NCBI GenBank assembly: GCA_047495785.1
Contig: JBLDXI010000024.1
Location: 868,001 to 932,000, forward strand
Length of the DNA stretch: 64,000 nucleotides
Direction: 5' to 3'
Origin: Lepidodermella squamata
Taxonomy: Eukaryota > Gastrotricha
Every line of letters begins with the position of its first letter. Position 1 is the stretch's first letter. Positions 1 to 10,058 of the stretch are shown here, piece after piece. The position numbers and the translations under genes were made by a program. Below the pieces are notes generated by a model, which worked only from the letters and a program-made list of their open reading frames with translations, was not told the origin of the DNA and did no database searches.

Positions 1-2
1 TT

Positions 3-848
3 GACGTCGACCCTCGTACTGCGTCGTACGAGACGGTCAAAAGAGCGCTGATCAAGGCGGTTGACAAGCCACCCACGAAGGAAGAACTCATCACGAAGGC
101 GGCGACAATCAAGCAAAAGCAGAAGCAGCCGGTTGACGAACTGATCCGCGAGGTCAGGTTGTTTGGCGAGAAGTTGGTTGAACTAGAGGTGCCGCAAGCG
201 CAAGTCGACGGGCACATGGTCGAGACACTGCGCCGAGCGCTCGCATGCCAGCGCACGCAAGAGAAACTCGCCCGGAAGGTGGTCGCAGGCACTCTAACGT
301 GGGAAGCCGCGTGTGAGATCGCCAGAAGCCAGGAGAAGGTCGCTGAGAGCATGTCAGAAGTCAACGCCAGGACGGCGAGGGACGAGGAGTTGGAGAAATT
401 ACGCAGCATGGTGACTGACCTGGGGTCAAAACTGCAAGCCCTGGCAGACACGAAGTCGAAGGACCAGGAGCTGATCGCGTTTCAAGACGTGAAGATTCAA
501 CAACTTAGCCAGCTCTTACACGTCGCGCAGCAAACGAGTCGCCAGCCAATCAATTCGAACGTGGGCGCTTGGGGCGGGCCAAGTCCCAGACCGCAGCCGG
601 AAAGCGCCAACAGGCAGCCACCAGGCACGGCGCCGGGTAGACCGACAACAAGGAGCGCGAGCAACAACAAGCCGGTCTCGGCAACGCCAAGTCGCAATTT
701 CACAGGTTGTTACGCCTGTCGATATCAAGGTCACGTCGCGCAATACTGCCCGACCACCAAGGAAGGAGCACCGATGGACTCGTGCTACGGTTGTGGGGAG
801 CCTGGTCACGTTCGTCGTGACTGCCCCAAGCCGAACCAAAATTTGTGA
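3..848 (+). CDS. gag: Gag (nucleocapsid part), truncated by the window start
   Basis: The frame is open from base 3, so the true start is upstream. The visible 281 residues contain a helical region rich in Lys, Glu and Gln, a Pro/Ser/Arg-rich linker, and two CCHC zinc knuckles of the form CX2CX4HX4C near the C-terminus (about bases 710-825). In retroelements this part of Gag binds and packages the genomic RNA. It ends at TGA 846-848, directly after a heptamer that fits the -1 frameshift consensus, and pol is in the -1 frame. The capsid domain proper is mostly outside the window. Confidence 0.88.
   Translation, partial: DVDPRTASYETVKRALIKAVDKPPTKEELITKAATIKQKQKQPVDELIREVRLFGEKLVELEVPQAQVDGHMVETLRRALACQRTQEKLARKVVAGTLTWEAACEIARSQEKVAESMSEVNARTARDEELEKLRSMVTDLGSKLQALADTKSKDQELIAFQDVKIQQLSQLLHVAQQTSRQPINSNVGAWGGPSPRPQPESANRQPPGTAPGRPTTRSASNNKPVSATPSRNFTGCYACRYQGHVAQYCPTTKEGAPMDSCYGCGEPGHVRRDCPKPNQNL
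839..848 (+). promoter_or_regulatory. Candidate -1 ribosomal frameshift site (A AAT TTG) at the gag stop
   Basis: In the gag frame the last codons are CAA AAT TTG TGA. The last A of CAA with the next two codons makes A AAT TTG, which fits the X XXY YYZ slippery rule. Slipping back one base gives AAA TTT and then continues in the pol frame with no stop. The heptamer is immediately followed by the gag stop codon. I did not fold the downstream RNA for a pseudoknot. Confidence 0.75.
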
Positions 849-2980
849 AGAAGGCCCAGCAAGCCAAGGCGGGCGCTGGACCGAAGTTGGCGGGTTCAGC
901 GCAGAAGATGGAGGAGAAGAAGGTTGAAGAGGTTGAAGGTAGAATGAAAGCAGCTGAGGTTGACAATAAGGTTGTAAATAACGGCTGGAGTGACAAATTT
1001 CCAAGAAATTTCAGTGGTTGTGTGGTAAGAAAGCTCAAGGATGGTAAATACGTCTACGCGTTAGGTGACGGCTTCAAGTGCGTTCCTTCGGATACATTCC
1101 TGGCAGTAAACGTGCTCATGAAGAACGGTCAGAAAGTCCTGACGTTGGTAGATTGCGGCTCTACGATGTCTCTGGTTAGCGAGGAGGTGGCAAAGGCGTT
1201 CAACTTGTCCGTCACCAAAGCCATCACTTACAAGCTGACCACGGCAGACAGTGGCCGTTTGAACACGATGGGTTGCGGAGAGGTGGACTTTCATCTTGGA
1301 AATTTGAAGTTCAGCCAAAATGTTCAGGTAGTTAAAAATCTCAGCTGCGGGTTGTTGCTGGGCCTTGATTTTCTCATCAGGAATCGGGCAATGGTTGATT
1401 TCCATGAAGGCAGGATCATTTTTCAGAACCGTCATAGCAGCAGCTGGAGCGTTCAGATGCCTAAGGTTGAGAAACACGGAAACGTCATGACCGTGCTCAA
1501 TGCAGAAATAGGGTGGGAGCAACCGGCTCTACCTTACCTGCGCAAAAGGTCGGAAGAATGGTTCCAGGATTGCGAAGACGACGAGCCACGAGAAGAAGGT
1601 GAAGATGATAGCGCACTATTTCCACCAGACGGGTCGAAGGTTGAAGACTTCAGCGCGGTTGAAGTAGGTAGCGAGATATCGGACGAGGCCAAGGCAAAGC
1701 TGTTCAAGCTGATTGGGGACTACAGCGACTGTTTCTCGTTCGACGGCAAGGTTAAAGAGACCAAGTCGGCAACGTTTTCGATCAAGATAACGAACCCAGC
1801 AGCAAAACCGGTCAAGGCCGAGCCGCGAAGGCGGTCCGAGAAAGACCAAGAATTCATCGCCAAGAAGTTCAAGCAACTGGAAGAACAAGGAATTGTCGTC
1901 AAAACAAACACACCCTGGATAAGCGAGGTTGTACTCGAAAAGACGAAGGATCCGGAGAATCCTAGGGTAGCAATCGATTTGACGCCGATCAACGATTTGA
2001 CGGAAGATGAGTCTCAAGAAATACCGCTGATGGCCGACTTGTTGGAAAAAGCCGCTGGACACAAGTTCTACTGCGTACTAGATATGCAAAGCGCTTACTG
2101 GGCCATTCCGGTTGACAAAGAATCGCAAAAGTACCTCGGGGTGAGGACCAGAGACGGCCACTATGCGTTTACGCGCATGCCTTTCGGGTTGAAAAATGCC
2201 GGCACAGTCTATTGCCGAATGATCAGCAAGGTTCTGGACGGGTTGACTTACAAGATCCTGGTCTACTACATGGACGATGTTGTTATCTGGGGTGACACCG
2301 AGGAAGAAATGCTCGCGAGGTTGAAGGAGACGCTTGACAGATTTCGCAGCCACGACCTGCAGATCAAACCGTCAAAGTGTAAGTTGTTTCAGCGCAAAAT
2401 CAAGTTCATCGGGCACGAAATCTCGGAGGATGGTATCTGGGCGCTGCCGAAGCATCTCGAAGCCATTAGAAACTATGAGTTACCGACAACGCCGAAGAAA
2501 ATGCGCGCTTTTCTAGGATTGGCGAGCTTCCTCAGAGGCTTCACGGCCAACATCACTGAGATGACCGCCCCTCTGCGGGACGCGGCGAATGAAGGTGGTA
2601 AACAGATCAGGTGGACAGAAGAAAGGTTGAATGCGTTCAATAACGTCAAGGAAGCGTTTCTGAAAGCTCCAGTTCTGGGCGTTCCAGATCTCAACAAACC
2701 ATTTGTCGTTTACACGGACGCTTCAAACATTGGCATCGGCGCCCTATTGTGTCAGGAGCAGGAGGGAAAGCTAAGGTTGATTTCGTCGGCGAGTCGGTCT
2801 CTCGACAAGGCCGAACGCCGCTATTCGACGATTCATCGCGAAGCATTGGCCATCTATTGGGCGGTCACGAAGAGATTCAAGGTCTATCTGCATGATCGTT
2901 TCGAGCTGCGAACGGATCATCGGCCACTAACCTGGCTAATGTCGTTCAAAGACCCTCCCCCGAAACTCTGGCGGTGGATA
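842..2980 (+). pseudogene. pol: Pol, first part: protease, reverse transcriptase, N-terminal RNase H (interrupted at 2980)
   Basis: The frame starts inside the end of gag, in the -1 register, and runs to the transposon junction at 2980. A retropepsin-like segment lies near 1090-1400 with active-site tetrad DCGS instead of the usual DS/TG. The reverse transcriptase follows (about 1830-2440) with the VLDMQSAYW palm motif, the MPFGLKNA motif and YMDD catalytic box. The connection and RNase H come next, with the catalytic Asp in YTDAS, the Glu in REALAIYWA and the Asp in LRTDHRPL. From 2981 the reading frame enters the transposon and ends in unrelated sequence at 3100. The original coding sequence resumes in frame at 6741. 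Because of the insertion this copy is not expected to give functional RNase H or integrase. Confidence 0.93.
2979..2980. repeat. Target-site duplication TA, left copy (right copy 6739-6740)
   Basis: TA stands directly before the left inverted repeat and again directly after the right one. Removing the insertion together with one TA restores the pol reading frame across the junction, which fixes the exact ends of the insertion. Confidence 0.9.
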
Positions 2981-3009
2981 CAGGGTGTTCTTTTTAAAAC
3001 CGAACATCC
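2981..3009 (+). repeat. Left terminal inverted repeat of the DNA transposon
   Basis: This 29-bp sequence beginning CAGGGTGTTC is the exact reverse complement of 6710-6738. The next base differs (G against T), so the perfect repeat ends here. Weaker similarity, mainly AT richness, continues inward. Confidence 0.93.
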
Positions 3010-3559
3010 GCCGCGCGCGTTGGAAAATCGCGTGCTACCGCAAATTTTAATGCACAAAATTAAATATCCTTTTAAAAATATTTTTATTTTATTATATTAA
3101 TATTTTTTTTTAAATAAAAATTTTGTTGCTACGGAAAAGCGTGCTGCGCGATGCCGCGCGTTTTCGCGTTGTAGCCGCTCCGCGCACCGCAAGTTCCCCG
3201 GCGCGCAACTTCATCCCCGTAATTCCGCATTTTATCACCGGTGACGACACCTTTGTTAGTGTTTTTCTGATAGCATTTCAAGCATTTAATAAGGCAGCCG
3301 GCGTCATTTTTTCTAAATATGGCTCAATTAGACGTATGCGCTAAGCCTAAACAAGCCATTTTTATGCCGTTTTTCGCAGATCTTAAGCGTTTAACCCCGG
3401 AAACTTTCACCTAAGTGCGGTTATACCTTGCGGAAACAGTGTTTCTAAGTACAGTAATGTATTCTCTACAAGATTACCACAGCCGTTTTTGTAGGATGAT
3501 GGTTATTTTTAGCACGTCTGCCTTAACAGCCAGCCGGTCTTTCAGAGCATAGATCTCAT

Positions 3560-4690
3560 TATCACCATCTTCAAGGAGGTCTATGCCTTCAAATCACCCG
3601 TCAAAAACACTGTCTCTCATTGTTTTCTTGTAAAGCAGAGTAAATACTACTTAGTTACCGTTACTTTTTGGAGAGTCACCGCGGTTTTTCACTTGCTGCT
3701 GCTATGGATGCATTCTGTCGATAAATGGAGTTTTTCGGGATATTCGGAACATTTACAATGTTAGCAAACAATTCAGCGGTCAAATGGGGGCTCAAATGAG
3801 TGAATTCACTAGGAGACATAAATACTTTGACAATGAAACAAGAAAAAGTCGGTGTTGCCATACTAACTCGTGAGCAGGAGGGACTTCCTTCTGCCATATC
3901 TGCTGTGTTAGATCTCATCCTCTGGCCAGATGAACGATCTTCAAGATGGTCCATGTCATGAATTTTGCTTAATTAGCATTGTTACTCATTGTTTTCTGGT
4001 AGAATAGAGTGTAAATTTCTTAGTTACCATGTCTTTTTGGGGGGTCACCGTGGTTTTTCTCGTTTTACGGCTTAGGATGCATTTAGACGTTAAAATGGAG
4101 TTATTCGGGTTTATCGGAACATTTATTGATGCTGGGAAATAATCAACGGTCAGATATGGGTAAAATTGGGTGATTTTGCTTGGAGACTATATCAATATGA
4201 CGACAAAGCAGAAAAAAGCTAGTGTTGCCGCCGTAATTCGAGCGCAGGATCGACTTTCGTCTGCCCTACACACTCTGGTTAGACGTCATCATAGAGTCAG
4301 ATCAGCAACCTTAAGGATAGCCCATTTCATGAAATAATCTGGTAAGAACAATCTTTCTCATGGTTTTCTTGTAGAATAAACTGTATATTTCTTAGTTACC
4401 ATTACTTTTAGGTTGGACAACGCGGTTTTCCGCTTTAAGTGGCTTGGCATGCATTTTTCGGGTTTTTTCGGGTTTTTCGGGATATTTTTGGTCGTAGCAA
4501 ATAATTTAGCGGTTAAATTTTGGCCAACATAAGTGAACTTGCTAAGAGAAGATGTCAGTTTGACAATAAAGCAGAAAAATGCTGGTGTTGCCGCCATAAC
4601 TCGAGCGCTGGGTCGGCTTTCTGATACCATACCATCCTTGTTAGAGGACGTTTCAACGCGTTGTAGCCGCAATCCTTCGTGATTTATGGG
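3560..4690 (+). repeat. Tandem array of about three diverged ~370-bp units inside the DNA transposon
   Basis: Units starting near 3622, 3991 and 4363 share a common order of motifs: GTTTTCTTG or GTTTTCTGG, a TTAGTTACC stretch, a GCGGTTTTTC-like block, ATGCATT, a TTCGGG block, a segment ending in GTGTTGCC(G), and a final GTTAG. A partial earlier unit is visible from about 3560. The units are clearly related but strongly diverged. The ORFs at 3676-3954 and 4358-4783 (minus) fall across them and are probably fortuitous. Confidence 0.8.
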
Positions 4691-6709
4691 GCCATATGAC
4701 GTCGACGCATGAATTTTAGGCATTGTGTGAATATATAGCTTTAATCGTGTTAAAATTCTGCAAAAGACTTTACCCGTTGACACATTTCAGCCGCTGCTAC
4801 TGGTTTTCAGCGGCCGCATTAGGGCTAAGGTTTGAAATCGTTTGTTTTCGCTTATTCTTCTATTTCTCCGGGAAATTCAGCGGGTGGGGCGCGTTATATT
4901 ATTGTGATTTATTGCGCTTGAAGTTACATCAATCAAATAGTTTACCACTAAAATATTACAAGAAACGTAAAATCTATGCGAGAATGCTGGACTGTTCTTA
5001 CAGGACGCGTAGAATCAGAGATCAAAGGGATGCATATAAAAGACAAAGACTGGCGTGGTGTTAAACTTGCTTTGTTACCGCAGTCTCACAAACAGTTACA
5101 CCCGCCCGCAACTGCGGTTACCGCAGGGAAATTGATGACAGGACACGGGCATCACCACGGAATATTCCCGCCGCTGCCCTGCGCCGCCGCAAACGAGTGA
5201 TCAATGTCTGAATAAGATCTCGGTTATCAGTCCTAAGCGTTGTCTCAGTCATCGGCTGTTTTCAAATCTCCGGCGGATCCAGTGATACCAATGAATTTTT
5301 CGCCGAAAATGATGCTAAATTCTCACTCTTAACGACTCACGCCGCGCGCCGGATGCTGCCAATGATGTTAAAGTTTACATGACGTTTTGTTAAACACTCA
5401 ACTTGATCTGAATGGTGCAAATAAACGGCTGTTCATAGCCTAGCGATGTTGATTTTCCATGCTATGGATGTTAAGGATGCATTTATAGATGCTAAGCGCT
5501 CTCTTTACTTGAAAGCAATCTTGCTATAAGGAATTCCTTACTAAGGATGTCCTTACTAAGCAAGACATCCTTAGCAAGATGGCTTCCAGGCGGTGTCACT
5601 GGTATGCTTGGTAGGAATGGCTTACTCAACAATCCTTACTCCTTACTCAGGCTTCGCCGCTTCAGACTGAGCGATCTAAGGATCTGATCTCAGATGGACC
5701 TGTGCACCTTAAAAGACGCGGCGTAGAGTGAAGAGTGAGTGTCCATAGTTATGACTATTAGGATGACAGTCCTTACTAAGCACCAAGCTACGCTGACTTG
5801 TAAACCACTATCCTTAGTAAGGAACATGACTGATGTTACGAACAGCAGTAAACGAAATAAACTGAGCGGCTAAATCATCGTAATCTAAAATACCTTGTAT
5901 TTTTTCTTTTTGATATTATGAACATGTTCTACGAGACAGCTTTGATGATAACGGTGGTAGCGCCTTTGAGATCAGCTTTAATTAGTCTATAGAAGTTAGT
6001 TACGGCCTCACTGCGGACGACGAAGTATCACACAAGGATGAGAGAACATCGAGGATAAAGAAGGAAGGCAACGTGTCTTCCGCATCAGCAACATCTATGC
6101 CAGTAAATTCGACATGTTTCCCCCCAGCTTTCCGTTTATTTACATGATACCACTGCCCTTTTCATCGTGAAACAGCTAGTTGCATTGCATTTCGCCCAGA
6201 AAAGGGTGCGTTTCTCTGATCCGCGGACTGAAACTTGAGCGACAAGTTTTCAAGGCCGCTTGTTATATCATTAGACTCCTCAAGACAGTAGAAAACCACG
6301 TTGCACCGCCGTCTTCTTGATTCCAGCGGTGGATTTCAACGGCAAGGAAGCGCAATTTAAGGCTTTTTTCACCGATTTTGGGTATACCACATTGCGAAAA
6401 CTGAGACCAAACAAGAAAAAACGGCGCGGCTAAAACATTTAGCTCGCTTAACTGACTTGAATGATGCGCGGCAAGGAGCCGCGCGCTTGCCGGTTACCTT
6501 AGGAACCAGGCGCGAAAACCCTGATTTCAGGCGTTTTAACCGCTAAAATTTAAAAACCGACGCGTCGACGTGGCAACGCGCGCTAAAATTCAAGGGCATC
6601 GTGCAATTGAAAATAAAATTAAAAATTTATATTAAAAGTGATAAAAAATAATTTTAGTAAAATAATTTTCGTAAAATAGCCGGCAAATTTATTTTTCGCG
6701 ACTACGGCA

Positions 6710-6738
6710 GGATGTTCGGTTTTAAAAAGAACACCCTG
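6710..6738 (-). repeat. Right terminal inverted repeat of the DNA transposon
   Basis: It is the exact reverse complement of 2981-3009, followed by TA (6739-6740) and then by the resumed retrotransposon pol sequence. Confidence 0.93.
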
Positions 6739-6740
6739 TA

Positions 6741-8417
6741 CACGAACTTCAGCAGTTCAAATTCGACGCAGTTTACGTACCAGGCACGTAGCAATACGCC
6801 GATGCCCTCACGAGATGCTTTCCGGAAAAGCTGGAAGAAGAAAGCCACGGTTGTTGTAACATGATTTCCAAGGAGTGCTTCCAAATCGACATGAAAGAAT
6901 TGCGGAGCGAGCAGTTGGTTGACGACGAAATCGGACCCGCAATAAGGGCGAAGTCGGGTGGTCAAAAGGTAGAAAGTGGCGACTGGCGCACGCTTTTGGT
7001 GGCCCGAGAGGACAACGACTTGGTTGAGGACGCTGCAAGGGAAGGCGTCTGGTGCAAAAAGTTGGCAACGGGTGAGTTGGCCATTGTTGTACCAAAGAAA
7101 TTGCGCCCTCTGATTTTGTACCATTCGCACGACTCACCCAACGGTGGACACGTCGGATACCGCAAGGCTATCAGACGAATTCGGGATCAGTTTTGGTGGC
7201 CAGGAATGTTGTCTGACGTCAAAACGCACTGCCAAGGTTGCGCGACATGCCAACTCAGGAAGGCGAGTACGGTAGCGACGAAAGGCCCGCTCAAGTCACT
7301 GGATGCGAAATCCCCGTTCGAAATGATCTCGATTGATTTCGTCGGACCGCTACCCCGAACACGGCGTGGCAACAGGTGGATACTTACAGTGGTCGACCAT
7401 TACACGAAGTGGGCGCAAGCTTATCCCACACGTAATCGAACAGCGGAGACGGTTGCCAGCTGCTTGAAGAAGTTCTTCGCCGATCATGGTGTGTGCGAGA
7501 GGTTGTTGTCGGATCGAGGGGCCGAGTTCGAATCGGACCTGATCGACAAACTGTGTGACGCGTACGCGATCAGAAAAGCACGTACGTCAGCATACACGCC
7601 ATGGGCGAACGGTGTGTGCGAGCGCTTCAACCGCACAATCGGGGACATGTTGGCGACAATGGCGGTTAAGTGGCGCAAGGACTGGGACGACAACATCTCG
7701 CAGGCGCTCAGCGCCTACAGGTCGACGCCGCACGAGGCGACGGGCAAAACACCTTACATGATGGTGTACGGCCGCGAAATGCCACAGCCTCATTACTGGT
7801 TGGCTGGACCTGGCTCAGTGGCGACTTGCAGCCCTAACCCGGTGGACTATGTTCAGACGCTGCAAGAACAGCTACGACAAGTATGGGACGAAGCAACGTT
7901 GGCACTTCAGGCGGCTAGGTTGAAGCGGGAACAGCACTACAACAAGGCCATTGCCGATCCAAAACGTTTCGCGGTGGGCGACAAAGTCCGCAGGTTGATT
8001 GATGTCCGAGAAAACGGAAAATGGGCGGACAGATTCGAAGGGCCATTCGAAATCGTGCGCGTCCCGGAAGAAGGCAACCACGTCTGGCTTATCGACAAGG
8101 CCGGTAACGAAGTTTCGGTAAATGTCCGCAAGCTAATCCACTGGCGTGAACGGCCGAGCAACGTGTGTGTCTTCGGAGAAACGGTTGCACCACCACAACA
8201 GGACCAAATGCAGCCTGCGGCGACGCATCAGGTAGAAAATCGCCAACTGGCATTGGTCCCGGTCAATCAGGTCGACAACGCAGAGGTGCCGGTAGCAGTC
8301 GAAACCCGAGGTAGACGAACTCGCAGTCGACCAGCGTGGATGGACAACGGCCAGTGGGTCCTAAGTGTGCTGAGTCAAGTAGCGAAGGTGTTCTTTCAAG
8401 ATGAAGTGCCGAAATAA
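6741..8417 (+). pseudogene. pol: Pol, second part: end of RNase H and integrase, with an in-frame TAG
   Basis: From 6741 the frame continues pol after the insertion and carries the end of RNase H, including the conserved ADALTR box. It is broken once by TAG at 6789-6791, just before that box. Downstream the frame is open from 6792 to the stop at 8415-8417, with an ATG at 6861. The integrase shows an N-terminal HHCC zinc region (HSHDS, GGHVG, then CQGCATC), a core with catalytic Asp in SIDFVGPLP, Asp in LLSDRGAEF and Glu in NGVCERFNRT, and the C-terminal GPFEIV motif. It ends with a basic, Gln-rich tail. The product would insert the cDNA into host DNA, but here it is separated from the gag-pol start by the transposon and the TAG. 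Confidence 0.9.
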
Positions 8418-9000
8418 GGTTGAGAGGTTGTTTATGTGGAAAGATGGTTGTGGAAAGGTGGTTTTTCCTGCGTGAAGAAGTCGGTTTCCTTTGGTGGCCA
8501 GTTGGGGCCAGGGCTCGCTATCTCAGCGGGACATGAACTTACCGACTAACATTTCTTTGTCCATTTACGTTTTCATTGTCATCATGCTTCCTTTTTGGTT
8601 GACCTAATCAACAGTTCACGGGATCGCCCTGAACACTTTACGCTATCGATGGCATTAATTTTTACGCGTTGGTTGTGCCGTAGCAATGTTGTTCGGCGTA
8701 ATTAGTCGTTTTAAAAGTTGTGATATAGCTGTTGTGTGTGTGTGTGGAACCGGTGGTATTACAATTCGAGGTTGTTTACAACATTTTCCAACGAATCAAA
8801 TCGATTTTGAGCGTACGTTACATCAATGGCGGCCCGGCAAGTGTTAGTAAACAGGCCGTGAAGCGCGCGAATAGCAGAAACGCGCGCCTCAGGTTGCATA
8901 ACATTCGCGGGATAGGCGCGTGGCGGTGTCGAGTATATTAAACACGGAAAATCAAGTAATTGGCAATCGCTACTCGTCTGAATTAACTACTGCCCCAGCA
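8418..9000 (+). other. Spacer between integrase and the zinc-knuckle ORF
   Basis: This stretch lies inside the retrotransposon. I see no long ORF, no signal-peptide or membrane-anchor coding, and no second polypurine tract. It contains a short GT repeat near 8733-8745 and frames leading into the next ORF from about 8920. Confidence 0.5.
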
Positions 9001-9522
9001 ATGAACGCGAAGGTAGGCCGGCTCACCGAGAAACTAACAAACGTTATCGCCGACAACATAGGTGAAGTTTCGGCGTTCGACCTCAGCGAGGTTTTTGAAA
9101 ATCTCTCAGCGAAACTCGCAGAGAAAGCTAAGTCAATACAAGCCAAGGTTGAAGAAAAGAGAGCCGCAAAGCCGGAAGTCGCGTCGGTAATTTATCAAAT
9201 TAAAGTCGAAAGAAAACCAGCGACCAAGCGTCTCGGACCGAAGCAAGGGTCAAGCCGTCAAGCTGCGCTGGATCGAGCGAGCAAGTGCCGCTTCTGTGGA
9301 GCAGGGTGGCACCGCCCGATATTCTGTCGAGTCGCCGCCAAGACCACCAGGTGCGACTTCTGCAAGGAGAAGGGGCACTTCAGCTGCAACTGCCCAAAGA
9401 AGATATGCAGAGGGTGCGGCGAGCGTGGCCACATCGTCAACAATTGCCCCAAGGACGCTAACGCCGGCAAGTGTTTCAGATGCGGCAGAACGGGCCACTT
9501 CAAACGTGAATGTCGAGGTTGA
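9001..9522 (+). CDS. Accessory retrotransposon ORF with four CCHC zinc knuckles
   Basis: The first ATG is at 9001 and gives 173 residues. The frame is open upstream to 8920 without an ATG. The N-terminal half is helical and charged. The C-terminal half carries four zinc knuckles of the CX2CX4HX4C type (starting CRFC, CDFC, CRGC and CFRC), packed from about 9286 to the stop. It sits between integrase and the 3' LTR, the position usually taken by env, but has no signal peptide or membrane segment. The knuckles predict RNA or single-stranded DNA binding. It could be an extra nucleocapsid-like protein of the element or a captured host zinc-knuckle gene. How it would be expressed (spliced or internally initiated RNA) is not visible. 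Confidence 0.75.
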   Translation: MNAKVGRLTEKLTNVIADNIGEVSAFDLSEVFENLSAKLAEKAKSIQAKVEEKRAAKPEVASVIYQIKVERKPATKRLGPKQGSSRQAALDRASKCRFCGAGWHRPIFCRVAAKTTRCDFCKEKGHFSCNCPKKICRGCGERGHIVNNCPKDANAGKCFRCGRTGHFKRECRG

Positions 9523-9788
9523 ACGGTCGCAACATTTCTGGTCCTGACGCCATCGCCATCGTCGAGGTAGAATTGCCGTAACACTTCTGGTACGCTATCG
9601 TTGGAAGTTGATTTTTTCCGTGTTGGTATTGCAGTAGGCGCCTTATTCGTTGTAATTTAGTGTTGTACAATTTGGTGATATAACCGTGTTGTGAGAATAT
9701 TGTAATATAATTTGGCTGTTTTTTCCGATGATTTGTTCTCACTCGGTTTTTTTTTCCTGCTGATGCTTCTTTGTCAGGTGAATGGGCG

Positions 9789-9808
9789 AAAATTCGTAAA
9801 CGAATTTT
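9789..9808. repeat. Short perfect inverted repeat before the polypurine tract
   Basis: Eight-base arms AAAATTCG and CGAATTTT around a TAAA loop lie just before the G-rich tract. It could form a small hairpin. No function can be assigned from sequence alone. Confidence 0.5.
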
Positions 9809-9812
9809 GATT

Positions 9813-9823
9813 GGGGTGGGGGG
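9813..9823 (+). promoter_or_regulatory. Polypurine tract (plus-strand primer) next to the 3' LTR
   Basis: A run GGGGTGGGGGG, with one T, ends two bases before the LTR start TGTGACC. A purine tract at this place primes plus-strand cDNA synthesis in LTR elements. Confidence 0.75.
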
Positions 9824-9825
9824 TG

Positions 9826-10028
9826 TGTGACCGGCGGTCACTTGGCTGGCACGTGCCCGTCGCTGCACCCGTGCCAAGGGACCACCTGTCGCATCCCGCC
9901 AACCCGGAGTCGCGTGCCCTCAGGTTATATAAACTGGCCCTATGTGGCCCTGAAGGACAGTTATCTAGTTGCTACGAATAAAGCTGTTTGGTTGCTATTT
10001 TGTGTTAGTTAAACCGGGGACCCTCACA
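9826..10028 (+). repeat. 3' LTR of the gypsy element (203 bp)
   Basis: The LTR starts TGTGACC after the polypurine tract and ends CCCTCACA, giving short inverted ends TGTGA and TCACA. Inside are a TATA-like box TTATATAAA at 9925-9933 and a polyadenylation signal AATAAA at 9977-9982, in the expected order. A short hairpin (GTGACC and GGTCAC, 9827-9841) lies at the left end. The matching 5' LTR and the host target duplication are outside the window, so the boundaries rest on this internal logic. Confidence 0.8.
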
Positions 10029-10058
10029 AAAATGTTGTCTTTGAACAATATCGAAAGT

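Larger units (their letters stand above)
2981..6738. mobile_element. TA-flanked terminal-inverted-repeat DNA transposon, non-autonomous, 3,758 bp
   Basis: The insert is bounded by a perfect 29-bp inverted repeat beginning CAGGGTGTTC and flanked by a TA duplication, as in Tc1/mariner-type (IS630) transposition. Its position inside the RNase H codons proves it jumped into the retrotransposon. The interior has no ORF over about 142 codons and no recognisable DDE/D transposase, so it appears non-autonomous. It contains about three diverged tandem units of roughly 370 bp (3622-4690), an AT-rich left arm, and a region of CCTTACTAAG-type short repeats near 5530-5830. The superfamily assignment rests on the TA duplication only. 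Other TA-targeting groups are possible. Confidence 0.88.
1..10028 (+). mobile_element. Ty3/gypsy-type LTR retrotransposon, 5' end outside window, interrupted by a DNA transposon
   Basis: The element reads in order gag with two CCHC knuckles, protease, reverse transcriptase, RNase H, integrase with a GPF-type C-terminal motif, a zinc-knuckle ORF, a G-rich polypurine tract and a 3' LTR. The RT-RNase H-integrase order is typical of the Ty3/gypsy (Metaviridae) group. The 5' LTR, primer-binding site and start of gag lie before base 1. A 3.76-kb DNA transposon at 2981-6738 splits RNase H, and a TAG at 6789-6791 breaks the frame again, so this copy cannot make a complete Pol. Apart from those two lesions the reading frame is open over the whole of pol, which suggests a fairly young copy. 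No envelope-like ORF (signal peptide plus membrane anchor) was seen. Confidence 0.93.

Noticed and set aside
516-1004. Minus-strand ORF of 162 codons over gag
   Set aside because: It is the shadow of the gag and pol frames, whose zinc knuckles and codon pattern are clear on the plus strand.
4358-4783. 141-codon minus-strand ORF in the DNA transposon as a transposase
   Set aside because: It lies across the diverged 370-bp repeats, has no DDE/D motif, and corresponding frames in the sister units are not conserved.
5520-5830. CRISPR-like array from repeated CCTTACTAAG
   Set aside because: Repeats are short, irregularly spaced and partly inverted, within a eukaryotic transposon.
8418-9000. An envelope gene of the retrotransposon
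   Set aside because: No ORF with signal peptide, furin-like site or membrane anchor is present between integrase and the LTR. The only ORF there is the zinc-knuckle protein.
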